64,000 nt of DNA from Nitrosomonas sp. (GCA_031316255.1 JALDQW010000001.1:3319485-3383484), one strand, 5' to 3'. Positions 8,225 to 17,512 are shown, counted from the first letter of the stretch. The notes: generated by a model not told the origin, from the sequence alone. Translations and numbers: made by a program.

Positions 8225-9059
8225 TATGACCTTCCTGCTTAACGTGACTATGAGCGGCCATGCCGCGGCTACGATCTATCAGTTGCAAATATTTCTGTCG
8301 GCGTGCACGCGGCAGATCCAGTATATCCTGTTCACGCCAATGATAGTGCATGGCTATCGCATGCACTTCATTGAATAATGTGTCAGGCGATTTTTCAAAA
8401 CAGCTGTAGGGTGTAGCTGTCAAACGATTCTGCGCTTCACAGTGCGGGCAAACCGCCAGCACCTCGGTTGCAATTTCAGGCGACATCGCTTCTGACGTTG
8501 ATTCGATTTTCTCAATGTCTTCTGCTGTCAAGTTTTCCGGTTTTAATCCTGGCCTGCGCCCTTTTATTTTTACCAACCGCGCAATGAGTGTTCGCAATGC
8601 TTTCTGATGATCTGTTATGCCGGAAATAGCGCGCTGATCATTGCCTGTTGGTACGGAAACGGAGATCATTCCCAGACTCACTTCAATATCTCTGCTCGGA
8701 TAGCCTTCACCCGCAGGCTTGACCGGCAACTCGGATTGCCGAAAAGACACATCGAATTTTTCCGCACAGTGATGACACACAGCCGTCAGCCATACTGGTC
8801 GATCATCCATGTGCACAGCCAATTGACGCATCAGAAACTGACGGTCTCCAACACTCAAGCCGCTGATCAGTTCCTCGCTCACTTGCTGTCCCCCGATACT
8901 GGCCAGTGCGTTACACAATACCTGTGTCACGCGCTCAACATGATTCAATTCCGGGTACGTTTGCGCGTTTAGCATGAGTTCGAACCCGCCCGTGAACTCA
9001 CGAAACGTGAAATCGCGCCTGAGCGTAGTGTTAACCAGAATTCCACCGGGAAGTTGCAT
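8208..9059 (-). CDS. gp26-like baseplate protein with Cys4 zinc motif
   Basis: This 283-residue protein begins with MQLPGGILVNTTLRRDFTFRE, similar to T4 gp26/gp28-type baseplate proteins of contractile tails and eCIS. Two CxxC pairs, CHHC (about 110) and CPHC (about 210), are spaced to make one zinc site in the folded protein. A C-terminal helical part (FNEVHAIAMHYHWREQDILD) is also typical for phage proteins that act as tail-assembly factors. It lies 30 bp after the tube gene. The role in baseplate hub assembly is inferred from position and resemblance. Confidence 0.6.
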   Translation of the reverse strand: MQLPGGILVNTTLRRDFTFREFTGGFELMLNAQTYPELNHVERVTQVLCNALASIGGQQVSEELISGLSVGDRQFLMRQLAVHMDDRPVWLTAVCHHCAEKFDVSFRQSELPVKPAGEGYPSRDIEVSLGMISVSVPTGNDQRAISGITDHQKALRTLIARLVKIKGRRPGLKPENLTAEDIEKIESTSEAMSPEIATEVLAVCPHCEAQNRLTATPYSCFEKSPDTLFNEVHAIAMHYHWREQDILDLPRARRQKYLQLIDRSRGMAAHSHVKQEGHNGRLF

Positions 9060-9089
9060 CGTGCTGTGCCTTGAATTATCGAATCGACA

Positions 9090-9599
9090 TTACGATTCAG
9101 TGGGTTCAGTCACGCTGGCGTCACGTTCCCAACCATTATGCTGCAATGTCAGCGTCTGTATACCCACGGTATTCATGGTCCCGGCATCAAATTCCGGTAA
9201 TGCCTGAAACTCCGATACCCAAGCGCCGTAAACCCGGTAGGAAATCGCCAACGCCCCTTGCAGATTCAGTACATTCAAAACAATATCCTTACGGTAATTC
9301 ACCAGTGACATCGCCGCGTTGCCCTGAATATTGTTAACCAGATTCGCCCAGTTCTCGAAAATCGGATCATGGGTCAAACCCTGTTCAAGTGTGATCGGCT
9401 CATAACTTGTACCCCCCGGCATTACACGTTCATGCGCCGCATCGCCTGCTGAACGCCACTTGACCGCTTCTGTCGATTTCTTGAGCACACTCATTTTTCT
9501 GAGGCCGGCAACAGGCGCACCGTCAACAATTACCTGAAACATAAAAGTACGATAGGGATCGTAGCGGTGCGCATTGGCCGGAAACATTGGTGCAGCCAT
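9090..9599 (-). CDS. Inner tube protein (phage gp19 / Afp1 type)
   Basis: This 169-residue protein has the tube signature: YRTFMFQVIVDGAPVAGLRK near the start, then VKWRSAGDA, ITLEQGLTHDPIFENWAN, and a C-terminal GIQTLTLQHNGWERD. It polymerises as stacked hexamers to make the inner tube through which cargo is delivered. Only one tube gene is seen, whereas Afp and PVC carry two; the second may be missing or outside the window. It lies 36 bp after the sheath gene, with a purine-rich ribosome site (AGGAGG about 7 bp ahead). Confidence 0.88.
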   Translation of the reverse strand: MAAPMFPANAHRYDPYRTFMFQVIVDGAPVAGLRKMSVLKKSTEAVKWRSAGDAAHERVMPGGTSYEPITLEQGLTHDPIFENWANLVNNIQGNAAMSLVNYRKDIVLNVLNLQGALAISYRVYGAWVSEFQALPEFDAGTMNTVGIQTLTLQHNGWERDASVTEPTES

Positions 9600-9635
9600 A
9601 AAAAACCTCCTCTTCTCGCTTAAAATATTCGAATG

Positions 9636-11189
9636 TTATTGCTCGCCTACTTTCTGCTGAATACGTACAATGACAAATTCTGCCGGTTTCAACGGCGCAA
9701 AACCCACAATCACAATCACTTGTCCACGATCAATATCGCCCTGCGTCATCGTGTCGCCCAACCCGCAACGGACAAAATAGGCGTCCTTCGCTGTTGCCCC
9801 CTGAAACGCGCCTGCACGAAACAATCCATCCATAAACGAACCGATATTGGCGCGCAGCGAACCCCAAAGCGGGTGATCATTCGGCTCGAACACCGCCCAC
9901 TGAATCCCGTTGTAAATACTTTGTTCAATATAAATGGCGGTCCGGCGCACGGGAACATAACGCCATTCCGGATCTGCCCTTGTCGCCAGCGTTCTTGATC
10001 CCCAAAATACCGGTCCGAAGCCGGGGCGATTTCGAATGCAATTGACACCGGCCGGATTCAGTCCATCCTGTTCCAAATCCTCGACGTTATATTGCAGTCC
10101 ACTGACATTGATACGCGTTTCCACACCTGCAGGCGCTTTCCAGACGCCGCGTTTACTGTCTATTTTGGCCCACATCGCCGCTGCAATTGATGAAGGCGGA
10201 ATGTTTAAGGTCTTGCTTGCGGTTGGATTGGAATCGACATGATAAAGCGGGTTGCTCACCGCCACCCAGGGGTAATAAAGCACAGAATAGGTGGATGTAG
10301 GCAAGCTCAATGAAGAAACATCATTACTCGTTTCCAGTTCGGTATCGGCAGGCGGATCAACAATGACCACCCGGCTCATGGTCGCTTCACAATGGGTGAT
10401 GGTGTTGGTGATGAAATCATTACTGCTGCCATCGTCCGGCCATCGCTGTCCCGGCAGAACCATAATGGAAACATCGCGAAACTTGCGCAGCACGTTATTG
10501 TAAAAATTCAGATAATCGTCCGCAGTCGGCCCGGCCTCGGAGCCGCCGACCAGGGTACTGAAGCTCGTAAAATTGCCGTCTGCATCCTGTGAATTGGCTA
10601 CAGGCAGCGCTGTCACTCCTTCTTCAACAGTCACCTGGATCAAACTGGAACTGCCATTGACGACTTTTTCGACAAAATTGTCATCGGCTGGATCCATACT
10701 GAGTCCGCGAAACACTTCGGAAGATATTTCCACAAAACCACTACTATCCTCAATTCCAACATGCAAATCAAAATTCGAACCATCAACAGCGATTGCAACC
10801 CGCAGCGCTTCACCCCAATCACCCTCACTGGATGCGTTAACAGTCAGCACATCTACCGGTGTCGAATCGACTAACACAACCGATGCAGTATCCGGCGCCG
10901 GGTCACTATCGAGAACGCGGCAGATATAAGCCGCTTTGCCGCCATTCTGATAAAACGCACGCACCGCCAGCGCCATATGGTCATTCACATCCTGCACGCC
11001 TGAAGATTGCGTATAATCACCAAACTGGGAAACATATTCCTCCCACGTGCCAATTAATGTAGGTGTATTCGCCGGACCTCTAAATGGCGAACCAACAAAT
11101 GCGGCAGTCGATGTTGATACACCTTCTATCGCTCTGGAACCACTGGGTATCTCCTCGATGTAAACACCCGGATGTAAATAACTAGGCAT
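9636..11189 (-). CDS. Contractile sheath protein (phage tail sheath family)
   Basis: This 517-residue protein is a clear tail sheath: PGVYIEEIPSGSRAIEGVST at the N-terminus, AAFVGSPFRGPANTPTLI, VNCIRNRPGFGPVFWGSRTL and the C-terminal VGFAPLKPAEFVIVRIQQK. PAEFVxxRIQQ is the conserved strand that meshes with neighbouring subunits and the tube. It is the first gene of the operon, with a strong ribosome site (GGGAGAGA) ahead of the ATG at 11189. A single sheath gene is present, where Afp and PVC have three. The long upstream gap probably holds the operon promoter. Confidence 0.92.
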   Translation of the reverse strand: MPSYLHPGVYIEEIPSGSRAIEGVSTSTAAFVGSPFRGPANTPTLIGTWEEYVSQFGDYTQSSGVQDVNDHMALAVRAFYQNGGKAAYICRVLDSDPAPDTASVVLVDSTPVDVLTVNASSEGDWGEALRVAIAVDGSNFDLHVGIEDSSGFVEISSEVFRGLSMDPADDNFVEKVVNGSSSLIQVTVEEGVTALPVANSQDADGNFTSFSTLVGGSEAGPTADDYLNFYNNVLRKFRDVSIMVLPGQRWPDDGSSNDFITNTITHCEATMSRVVIVDPPADTELETSNDVSSLSLPTSTYSVLYYPWVAVSNPLYHVDSNPTASKTLNIPPSSIAAAMWAKIDSKRGVWKAPAGVETRINVSGLQYNVEDLEQDGLNPAGVNCIRNRPGFGPVFWGSRTLATRADPEWRYVPVRRTAIYIEQSIYNGIQWAVFEPNDHPLWGSLRANIGSFMDGLFRAGAFQGATAKDAYFVRCGLGDTMTQGDIDRGQVIVIVGFAPLKPAEFVIVRIQQKVGEQ

Positions 11190-11719
11190 TATTCTCTCCC
11201 ACAGTAAACGAAAATGATTTTGCTCGAAAATATCTTGAACGCTCTGTTTCGGCTATAAAGCCTGCGTTCATACTTTATAAGACGCAAAAAGCATGCCCGC
11301 TGCTTTATGATTTAAGTCACTGTTTTTATGCATCCAAAAAAACCGGAGTGAACCTGTTTCCGGGTTATTTATAACCCATAATATTTTTAAAATGCATTAA
11401 ATACAGCGTAACTATCTATTTATAAGTAACTTATATCGAATACCCAGACGGGTAAAATAACACCCGTTTGAACAGCTATTTTTCCGGAACGACTTCAAGA
11501 ATTCATCATTCCAAAAGAGTGGAGCGAGAATAAAAAAATCCTGACGCAGTATATGATTGATATGTAAGGAAAAAATTTTGAGAACAAGAAAGCATGGTAA
11601 CGGAGTATGAACTATTCGCGGCGTCCGCAATCGGAGCCGACCGGGAATCCACCGTCTATCGCAACCCGTTTTTTTCAGGATGCGATAAATATTATCGAAC
11701 TGAGAAATGCTGATATTGT
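11190..11719. other. Intergenic stretch upstream of the injection system operon
   Basis: No credible gene: the only open frame (72 codons on the minus strand) lacks codon structure and family resemblance. A 7-bp inverted repeat TATCGCA/TGCGATA (11657-11687) could be a weak terminator for the tauE gene that ends at 11720. The AT-rich part near 11350-11420 is the likely place of the sheath promoter, but I cannot name clear -35/-10 boxes. Confidence 0.4.
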
Positions 11720-12544
11720 TTAAACAAGCAATTTAAGAACCAAGCCTATCGCAACAAAAATCGCCATCCAGGCAAAACCCTGCTGCAGCCTGGGGCCGGA
11801 AAACCGTGCCGAAAGCAGAAAACCAATCATCATGCCTGCCAATGCACCCACAGCAAACGGCGCAGCAATCGACCAGTTCATGGTACCCAGAAAAACGGCG
11901 GAGGAAGCACCAACTGCTGAAACCAACGCAATAACTGCCAGCGATGTTGCCAATATCGACTGCATTTGCAGGTAGGTCACTTTCTTGAGCGCAGGCACAA
12001 CGACAAAGCCACCACCCACACCAAGTAAGCCGGACAGGAAACCGGCCAGCGCACCCGACATGGCCAACGCACGCGCACAGGGCCAGGTCCAGATCAAGCG
12101 GCCATTGGTATTTCCAACCATACACGGGATCTCGGGCGAAGGATGGTGGCGCATTACATCGGTCTGATTGTCATAATCTCCTTGCCTGCCTTTACGCAGC
12201 ATGCTGATCGCCACATAGGCCAGCACCAGCGCGAAGAGCAGGATTAACGGTTCATGGGGCAACTGCTGGGACGACCAAAGCCCAAGGGGAGCGGCGATCG
12301 AACCGGTTAGCGCAACGACACCGGCAGCCCGGTAGCGCACTTTTTTTTGCTTCAACCCGATCAAGGCGCCTACTGTTGCCGAGAGACACACTGCCAGCAA
12401 AGCAATTGGAACCGCTTCAGACATGTTCATGTGCAAGCCGAATATCAGCAAAGGTACAGCCAGAATAGCGCCACCCGCGCCTGTCAGTCCAAGCACGATG
12501 CCGGTAATCGATCCCAGCAGGCAACTCATTAATATCGGCTCCAT
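11720..12544 (-). CDS. Sulfite exporter TauE/SafE family permease
   Basis: This 274-residue membrane protein has about eight hydrophobic segments in two repeats; each repeat starts with a Gly-rich motif (GSITGIVLGLTGAGGAILAV and later GFLSGLLGVGGGFVVVPAL), the TauE/SafE signature. It is expected in the inner membrane, exporting sulfite or related oxyanions. It is the last gene of the arsR-sqr-tauE unit, 10 bp behind the quinone oxidoreductase. Persulfide dioxygenase makes sulfite, so exporting it completes the detoxification route. The exact substrate is inferred from context. Confidence 0.85.
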   Translation of the reverse strand: MEPILMSCLLGSITGIVLGLTGAGGAILAVPLLIFGLHMNMSEAVPIALLAVCLSATVGALIGLKQKKVRYRAAGVVALTGSIAAPLGLWSSQQLPHEPLILLFALVLAYVAISMLRKGRQGDYDNQTDVMRHHPSPEIPCMVGNTNGRLIWTWPCARALAMSGALAGFLSGLLGVGGGFVVVPALKKVTYLQMQSILATSLAVIALVSAVGASSAVFLGTMNWSIAAPFAVGALAGMMIGFLLSARFSGPRLQQGFAWMAIFVAIGLVLKLLV

Positions 12545-12554
12545 AATTCGTCAC

Positions 12555-14162
12555 TCAATGTTTTTTACGTGGATGCGCCAACCATTCATTTCCTTTCAGC
12601 ATACCATTCCAGTATAACCAGGGAAAAACCGTTGTTTTAAAGAACCAGTATAATTTTCTAGGCACAGCGGGCTTTAATGGAAATGTCGGCAGCAGTTTCC
12701 CGCCAAAACCGAATTCAGCCAAAACAACTTTGCCATTTTCAACCGTCAACGGGCAAGCACCGTATCCATCGTATACCACCGGCAATTCCTCATCTTCCTT
12801 GTCCGCCAGCAGGTTCTCGGCAACCACGACAATCTGTTTTCTGATGGCAGCGGCCGTTTTTGCATTCGGCGAGGAACAGGCATCGCCGAGTGCGAAAATA
12901 TTAGGATAGTCCGGGTGCTGCAATGTTTTCTCATTGACCTTGCAGAAACCGGCCGCATCCGCCAATGGACTGTTACGCAAAAAATCCGGCGCCATTTGCG
13001 GCGGTGTCACATGCAACATATCAAATTGCTTTTCTTCAAGACGCACACTGCCGTCATCGTCTTTGATTTCAAAATAAGCTGTTTTACTACTTCCGTCTAC
13101 CTTGACGAGATTTGAGTTGAAGTTGAGCCTGGCATGATAGTGCTCGACATACCGCATCAACGCGGGCACAAAATCGGCCACACCAAACAAAACTGCGCCT
13201 GCGGTGTCAAATTCAACCGAAATGTCATCCAGACTGCCGGTTTTCATCCAGTGATCGCATGCCAGATACATGGCTTTCTGGGGAGCGCCCGCACATTTGA
13301 TCGGCATTGGCGGCTGGGTAAACAACGCTTTTCCCTGCTTGAGTTCCTGTACCAGCGACCAGGTATACGGCGCCAGATCAAAACGATAATTGGAGGTAAC
13401 ACCATTTTTTCCCAGCGTTTCCTCCACGCCTTCTATTTTTTCCCATGCCAGCCGTATACCCGGACAGACAACAAGCTGGCGGTAACCTATCTTACGTCCG
13501 TCTTCCAGAAGAACAAGATTCTTGTCCGGATCAAATCCCGCTGCAGCCGCATGGATCCACTCTGCATTGTCAGGCATAACCTCCGACATCCTGCGAACCG
13601 TTTTGTTCGCGTCATACGCGCCGCCCCCAACTAATGTCCAGGCTGGCTGATAATAATGCTTATCATGAGGTTCGATAATGGCAATACGAAGCGATTGGCG
13701 GCGCTTGAGCAAGCTCGCCGTTATACCGATACCCGCCGAACCGCCGCCGACTACCACAACGTCAAACGCATTACCCCAGTTGCAGGCATCGACAGTTGCT
13801 TGATGCATTTTGGCAACTTCGGAATCGGACTTTGACATGGCATGCAATGCCGAAGCGCGTCTCCCGGAATTACAAAACGCAAGCACCGGCCCTGGCAGTT
13901 CAGCCGTTAATTTACGAAACGCATTACCCCGCTTTTCAGGGATGACACCCACCTGCACCGGCAAGTAGGCAAACGTAATGCCCAGCGCTTTGGCTTGAGT
14001 CTCCAGCTGTTCACTCGTCGGTTGACTCTCACCGCCTTCAAAATCAGGCCGGTTGCAGATAATCGACTTAAAACCTGATTCAGCGATTTCAGTCAAGTCA
14101 TCGATGCTGATTTGACCGGTTACCGACAATTTCTCATCAAGCTGGGTAAAATTGATGCTCAT
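12555..14162 (-). CDS. DUF442-sulfide:quinone oxidoreductase fusion
   Basis: This 535-residue two-domain protein starts with a DUF442 / beta-lactamase-hydrolase-like phosphatase-fold domain (about 1-110) with the Cx5R-type loop FCNSGRRASA. From about residue 126 it is an FAD-dependent oxidoreductase (FDVVVVGGGSAGIG dinucleotide motif) of the sulfide:quinone oxidoreductase type, with the conserved Cys in PIKCAGAPQKAMYL and the C-terminal NIFALGDACSSPNAKTAAAI. It should oxidise sulfide to persulfide and reduce quinone at the membrane. In Xylella-type blh genes DUF442 is fused to the persulfide dioxygenase; here it is fused to SQR. A good ribosome site (GGAGTG) precedes the ATG. Confidence 0.85.
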   Translation of the reverse strand: MSINFTQLDEKLSVTGQISIDDLTEIAESGFKSIICNRPDFEGGESQPTSEQLETQAKALGITFAYLPVQVGVIPEKRGNAFRKLTAELPGPVLAFCNSGRRASALHAMSKSDSEVAKMHQATVDACNWGNAFDVVVVGGGSAGIGITASLLKRRQSLRIAIIEPHDKHYYQPAWTLVGGGAYDANKTVRRMSEVMPDNAEWIHAAAAGFDPDKNLVLLEDGRKIGYRQLVVCPGIRLAWEKIEGVEETLGKNGVTSNYRFDLAPYTWSLVQELKQGKALFTQPPMPIKCAGAPQKAMYLACDHWMKTGSLDDISVEFDTAGAVLFGVADFVPALMRYVEHYHARLNFNSNLVKVDGSSKTAYFEIKDDDGSVRLEEKQFDMLHVTPPQMAPDFLRNSPLADAAGFCKVNEKTLQHPDYPNIFALGDACSSPNAKTAAAIRKQIVVVAENLLADKEDEELPVVYDGYGACPLTVENGKVVLAEFGFGGKLLPTFPLKPAVPRKLYWFFKTTVFPWLYWNGMLKGNEWLAHPRKKH

Positions 14163-14206
14163 AATTCACTCCTTCTAAAAATCAATTAAGCCATATTGCC
14201 GCATTG

Positions 14207-14545
14207 TTATTTTTTTAATACTTGCTGGTCACAATAAAGCTCAAATAAAGTCTGCATAATGCGCATGGCTTCCTCGCTAGCCAGACTATAATAGATATAC
14301 TTTCCCTTGCGCTCGGTTGTTACAAGTCCTTCTTCGCGCAATACCGTAAGTTGCTGAGAGAGAGTGGGCTGGCGGATATCGAGCGATTTTTCCAGCTCAC
14401 CCACATTTCTGGCGCCCTGGTTTAGCTGACATAAAATAAGCAGCCTGTCTTCATTAGCCAGCGCTTTCAAGATTGCACACGCCTTAGATGCAGAAGTACG
14501 TACGGTTTTCATGTCAGGTAACATTAAATCAATACCACTCATCAT
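14207..14545 (-). CDS. bigR: ArsR-family repressor, BigR/SqrR-like persulfide sensor
   Basis: This 112-residue winged-helix protein has the ArsR core (LKALANEDRLLILCQL, then QPTLSQQLTVLREEGLV and KGKYIYYSL). It lacks the metal-binding Cys motif of arsenic sensors (CVCDLC), but has two separated cysteines at about positions 39 and 105. That is the BigR/YgaV/SqrR arrangement that forms a di- or polysulfide bond and releases DNA. It lies 44 bp upstream of the DUF442-SQR gene on the same strand and divergent from the dioxygenase gene, so it probably represses both. The symbol is by resemblance and context. Confidence 0.8.
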   Translation of the reverse strand: MMSGIDLMLPDMKTVRTSASKACAILKALANEDRLLILCQLNQGARNVGELEKSLDIRQPTLSQQLTVLREEGLVTTERKGKYIYYSLASEEAMRIMQTLFELYCDQQVLKK

Positions 14546-14881
14546 TTTTCACTCATTCACAAAGAAATTTTCTTGAAAAAATTTATTTACGCCTATTCTT
14601 AAAGCCAGGCTAACACTGAATTCAGCATCGCGACATATAGAAACCGCATGTTACCACCGAGCGTTCCTGTGCACGCTCCGGCGCAACCTAAAATACCTGC
14701 AGTTCATTTGCTCAGATGAAATATCAGAAATCCGCAGCACCGATCTTTACCTCCTCCACTAATTCCGCCTCTCCAAACAGTCATAGTAGATTTAAATAAA
14801 ATATTGCATAATATTATATATATTGATATATTATTTGCAAGTATTTTATATTTGACTAACACATTAACGATGGAGTGTTTA
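14546..14881. promoter_or_regulatory. Divergent control region of the sulfide operon
   Basis: This 336-bp region separates bigR (minus) from the persulfide dioxygenase gene (plus). An AT-rich imperfect palindrome around 14807-14838 (outer arms GCATAATAT and ATTATTTGC, core of alternating A/T) is the best operator candidate for the ArsR protein, matching the AT-rich dyads bound by BigR. The ribosome site GGAG at 14872-14875 fixes the dioxygenase start at 14882. No gene is seen inside. Confidence 0.5.
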
Positions 14882-15742
14882 ATGCCACCTAATATCAATG
14901 CTTTTTTTGATCCCGCTACCTGGACCATCAGTTATACCGTATACGATGATATGACCGGAAGCTGCGCGATCATAGACCCGGTTCTGGACTATGACCCAAA
15001 ATCCGGCCGAATTCGTACAACGTCCGCAGATGCTTTAATCGAATTTATACAGCGTCAACAGCTTACCGTGGAATGGATACTCGAAACGCATGCCCACGCC
15101 GATCACTTGTCATCCGCTTATTATTTGAGAAGCAAAGTTGGCGGCAAGATTGCAATTGGGGAAAAAATTCCCGTCGTGCAGGAAACTTTTAAAAAGGTGT
15201 TCAATCTGGGCGATGAGTTTATGCCGGACGGGCATCATTTTGATCATTTATTCGCTGATGAAGAATTTTTTCAGGTCGGCAAATTAACCGCCAAAGCGCT
15301 TTTGGTGCCCGGACATACACCAGCCGATATGGCATATCAGTTTGACGATGCAATTTTTGTCGGCGATACGCTGTTTATGCCGGATGTAGGCACCGCACGC
15401 GCCGACTTTCCGGGCGGTGACGCGCAAAAGCTCTACCGTTCCATCCAAAAAATACTGTCTTTTCCGCCACAGACACGATTGTTCATGTGTCACGACTATC
15501 CGCCCAATAATCGCGAACCTGTTTGGGAATCGACCGTCGCTCAGGAGCTTGAACATAATATTCATGTCCATAAAGGCGTTACCGAAGAAGCGTTCATTGA
15601 ACTGCGCAATGAAAGGGATGCAACGCTTGAAGCGCCTGTTTTGCTATTGCCTTCAATACAGACAAATATTCGAGCGGGAGAAACACCGCCACCGGAAGAT
15701 AACGGTGTTTCCTATTTTAAAATCCCTATTAAAATGCTTTAA
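14882..15742 (+). CDS. Persulfide dioxygenase (ETHE1/Blh family)
   Basis: This 286-residue metallo-beta-lactamase-fold protein has THAHADHLSSA (the THxHxDH metal motif), GHTPADMAYQ, VGDTLFMPDVGTARADFPGG and a late MCHDYPPN His. These are the iron site and typical ETHE1/Blh signatures. It oxidises glutathione persulfide to sulfite and glutathione. I chose the ATG at 14882 (MPPNINAFFDPATW), 7 bp after GGAG, rather than the longer frame from 14804, whose first 26 codons are AT-rich leader. It is divergent to bigR, from which it is likely controlled. Confidence 0.9.
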   Translation: MPPNINAFFDPATWTISYTVYDDMTGSCAIIDPVLDYDPKSGRIRTTSADALIEFIQRQQLTVEWILETHAHADHLSSAYYLRSKVGGKIAIGEKIPVVQETFKKVFNLGDEFMPDGHHFDHLFADEEFFQVGKLTAKALLVPGHTPADMAYQFDDAIFVGDTLFMPDVGTARADFPGGDAQKLYRSIQKILSFPPQTRLFMCHDYPPNNREPVWESTVAQELEHNIHVHKGVTEEAFIELRNERDATLEAPVLLLPSIQTNIRAGETPPPEDNGVSYFKIPIKML

Positions 15743-15817
15743 TTAACCCGTATCGTTCGAATATCATTATTAGTAAGCGGTGACAAATGGATACGCGACT
15801 TAAAGGAGTTACATGCC

Positions 15818-17431
15818 ATGTCATATCCCGAAATAACGCGACGTAAATTTTTACAATACTCTGCTGCAGGCGCCATGACTTCAACTTTTCCCGGTATAAG
15901 CCTGTCGACAGACAGGCACATCAATAAAGCGCCAGACAAAAATTTCAAACCGGATGTGGAACTGGAGTTGTATGCCGAAACTGCGGAAGTGCCGATATTG
16001 CCCGGCCCTCAAACACATGTATTCCGATATACGGGAAAATTGTTAAAAGGTCCGCCAAACAGTATAAAAACACTGCCCGGCTATCTGGGCCCCATTCTTA
16101 ATTTTGAGCGTGGCCAGAAAGTCCGGATTTTCTTCTACAACACATTGACCGAACCTGTCATTACGCATTGGCATGGTTTGCATGTTCCCCAGAAAATGGA
16201 CGGCCATCCCATGTATGAAATTCTCAAAGGGGAGCGCTATGTCTATGAATTTGAGGTCGACAATCCCGCAGCAACCTACTGGTATCATTCGCACACCCAC
16301 GAAATGACCGCCACCCAGGTCTATCAAGGCCTAGCCGGGTTGATTACCGTGCGCGATGATGCGGAAAAAAAACTCGATTTACCGGCTAACGAGTATGAAA
16401 TTCCTCTCGTCATTCAGGATCGACGCTTTACGCAAGGCAATCAACTGCATTATTTACACGGCATGCATCAGCGCATGATCGGGTTTCTCGGCGACACGAT
16501 TCTGGTCAACGGCCAGGCTGACAGCACGATACCGGTAAAAACCCGTGCGTACCGCCTGCGTTTGTTGAACGGTTCAAACTCACGGATTTATAAACTCGGC
16601 TGGGAAGACGGCACGCCTGTGACTGTCATTGGCACTGACGGCGGCTTGCTTGAAAAACCTGAGACACTGCCTTATCTCATGCTCGCACCTGCCGAACGCG
16701 CGGAACTGTGGGTGGATTTCAGCGGACGCAAAACAGGCTCAGAACTTACTCTGAAAAATCTGAGTTATCAAGGCGGCGGTCCGCAGATGGGCAGGATGGG
16801 TGGAATGGGAATGGGAATGGGTCGGGGTGGCATGGGCGGTATGGGTGGCATGGGTGGTGGATTGCCGCAGGGCAAGTCTTTCCCGATTGTAAAATTCAAA
16901 ATTACTGAACATGTCAGTGATTCGCCGCAACTCCCTGAAAAACTGGTTTCGATACAGCGTTTAAGCGCAAAAGATTTAACCAATCCTGAAAAGACGTTAC
17001 CGATTGCAATCGGCATGCGTCATATGTCTTTTCAGCTTAATGGCAGAACATTCAAAATGGACGATTACCTGGATATTGAAAAAATCCCGGTAAATACCAT
17101 TCAGAAAATTCGTATCTATCATGACGGCGGCATGGGTGGCGGACGCGGCATGGGAATGATGGGCATGATGCGCGCCATGCCGCACCCAATACACCTCCAT
17201 GGCCAACAATTCCAGATTTTGTCACGCAAAAACAGTAAAGAAAACAGTGCATACGACACCGTCAAGAAAGGTTTTATCCAAAACGGCTGGAAAGATACCG
17301 TACTGGTCATGCCGGGCGAGGACATTGAAATCATTAAACCTTTCCAGGATTACACAGGATTGTTTCTGTATCACTGTCACAATCTGGAGCATGAGGATAT
17401 GGGCATGATGCGTAACTATTATGTTTTCTGA
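15818..17431 (+). CDS. Tat-exported multicopper oxidase with Met/Gly-rich inserts (CueO-like)
   Basis: This 537-residue protein opens with a Tat signal (TRRKFLQYSAAGA). All four copper motifs are present: THWHGLHVP, YWYHSHTHEM, HPIHLHGQQF and YHCHNLEHEDMGMM, which supply the type 1 and trinuclear sites with a Met axial ligand. Two Met/Gly-rich inserts (about 325-350, with GMGMGMGRGG, and 433-448) resemble the Met-rich loop of CueO that binds Cu(I). It probably oxidises cuprous ions or phenols in the periplasm. AGGAG lies 9 bp before the start. It follows the dioxygenase gene by 75 bp and precedes the decarboxylase gene by 81 bp. Confidence 0.88.
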   Translation: MSYPEITRRKFLQYSAAGAMTSTFPGISLSTDRHINKAPDKNFKPDVELELYAETAEVPILPGPQTHVFRYTGKLLKGPPNSIKTLPGYLGPILNFERGQKVRIFFYNTLTEPVITHWHGLHVPQKMDGHPMYEILKGERYVYEFEVDNPAATYWYHSHTHEMTATQVYQGLAGLITVRDDAEKKLDLPANEYEIPLVIQDRRFTQGNQLHYLHGMHQRMIGFLGDTILVNGQADSTIPVKTRAYRLRLLNGSNSRIYKLGWEDGTPVTVIGTDGGLLEKPETLPYLMLAPAERAELWVDFSGRKTGSELTLKNLSYQGGGPQMGRMGGMGMGMGRGGMGGMGGMGGGLPQGKSFPIVKFKITEHVSDSPQLPEKLVSIQRLSAKDLTNPEKTLPIAIGMRHMSFQLNGRTFKMDDYLDIEKIPVNTIQKIRIYHDGGMGGGRGMGMMGMMRAMPHPIHLHGQQFQILSRKNSKENSAYDTVKKGFIQNGWKDTVLVMPGEDIEIIKPFQDYTGLFLYHCHNLEHEDMGMMRNYYVF

Positions 17432-17512
17432 TTGCGCTTCATTTCAGGCCTGTTTGCAGGCCCGAGCATTATTCCGTTTTTGTAATTCTATAAATTCGAC
17501 CGTCACATTTTC

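Noticed and set aside
1-11189. Type VI secretion system or prophage tail interpretation
   Set aside because: No TssB/TssC pair, ClpV, TssJLM, capsid, terminase or integrase genes are seen, while DUF4255, an eCIS-type AAA+ ATPase and a DUF4157 protein are present. The left part beyond the window could still change this.
15804-15819. ATG at 15813 as start of the multicopper oxidase
   Set aside because: It is out of frame and would hit a different reading frame; the ATG at 15818 preserves the Tat signal and has AGGAG at a workable distance.
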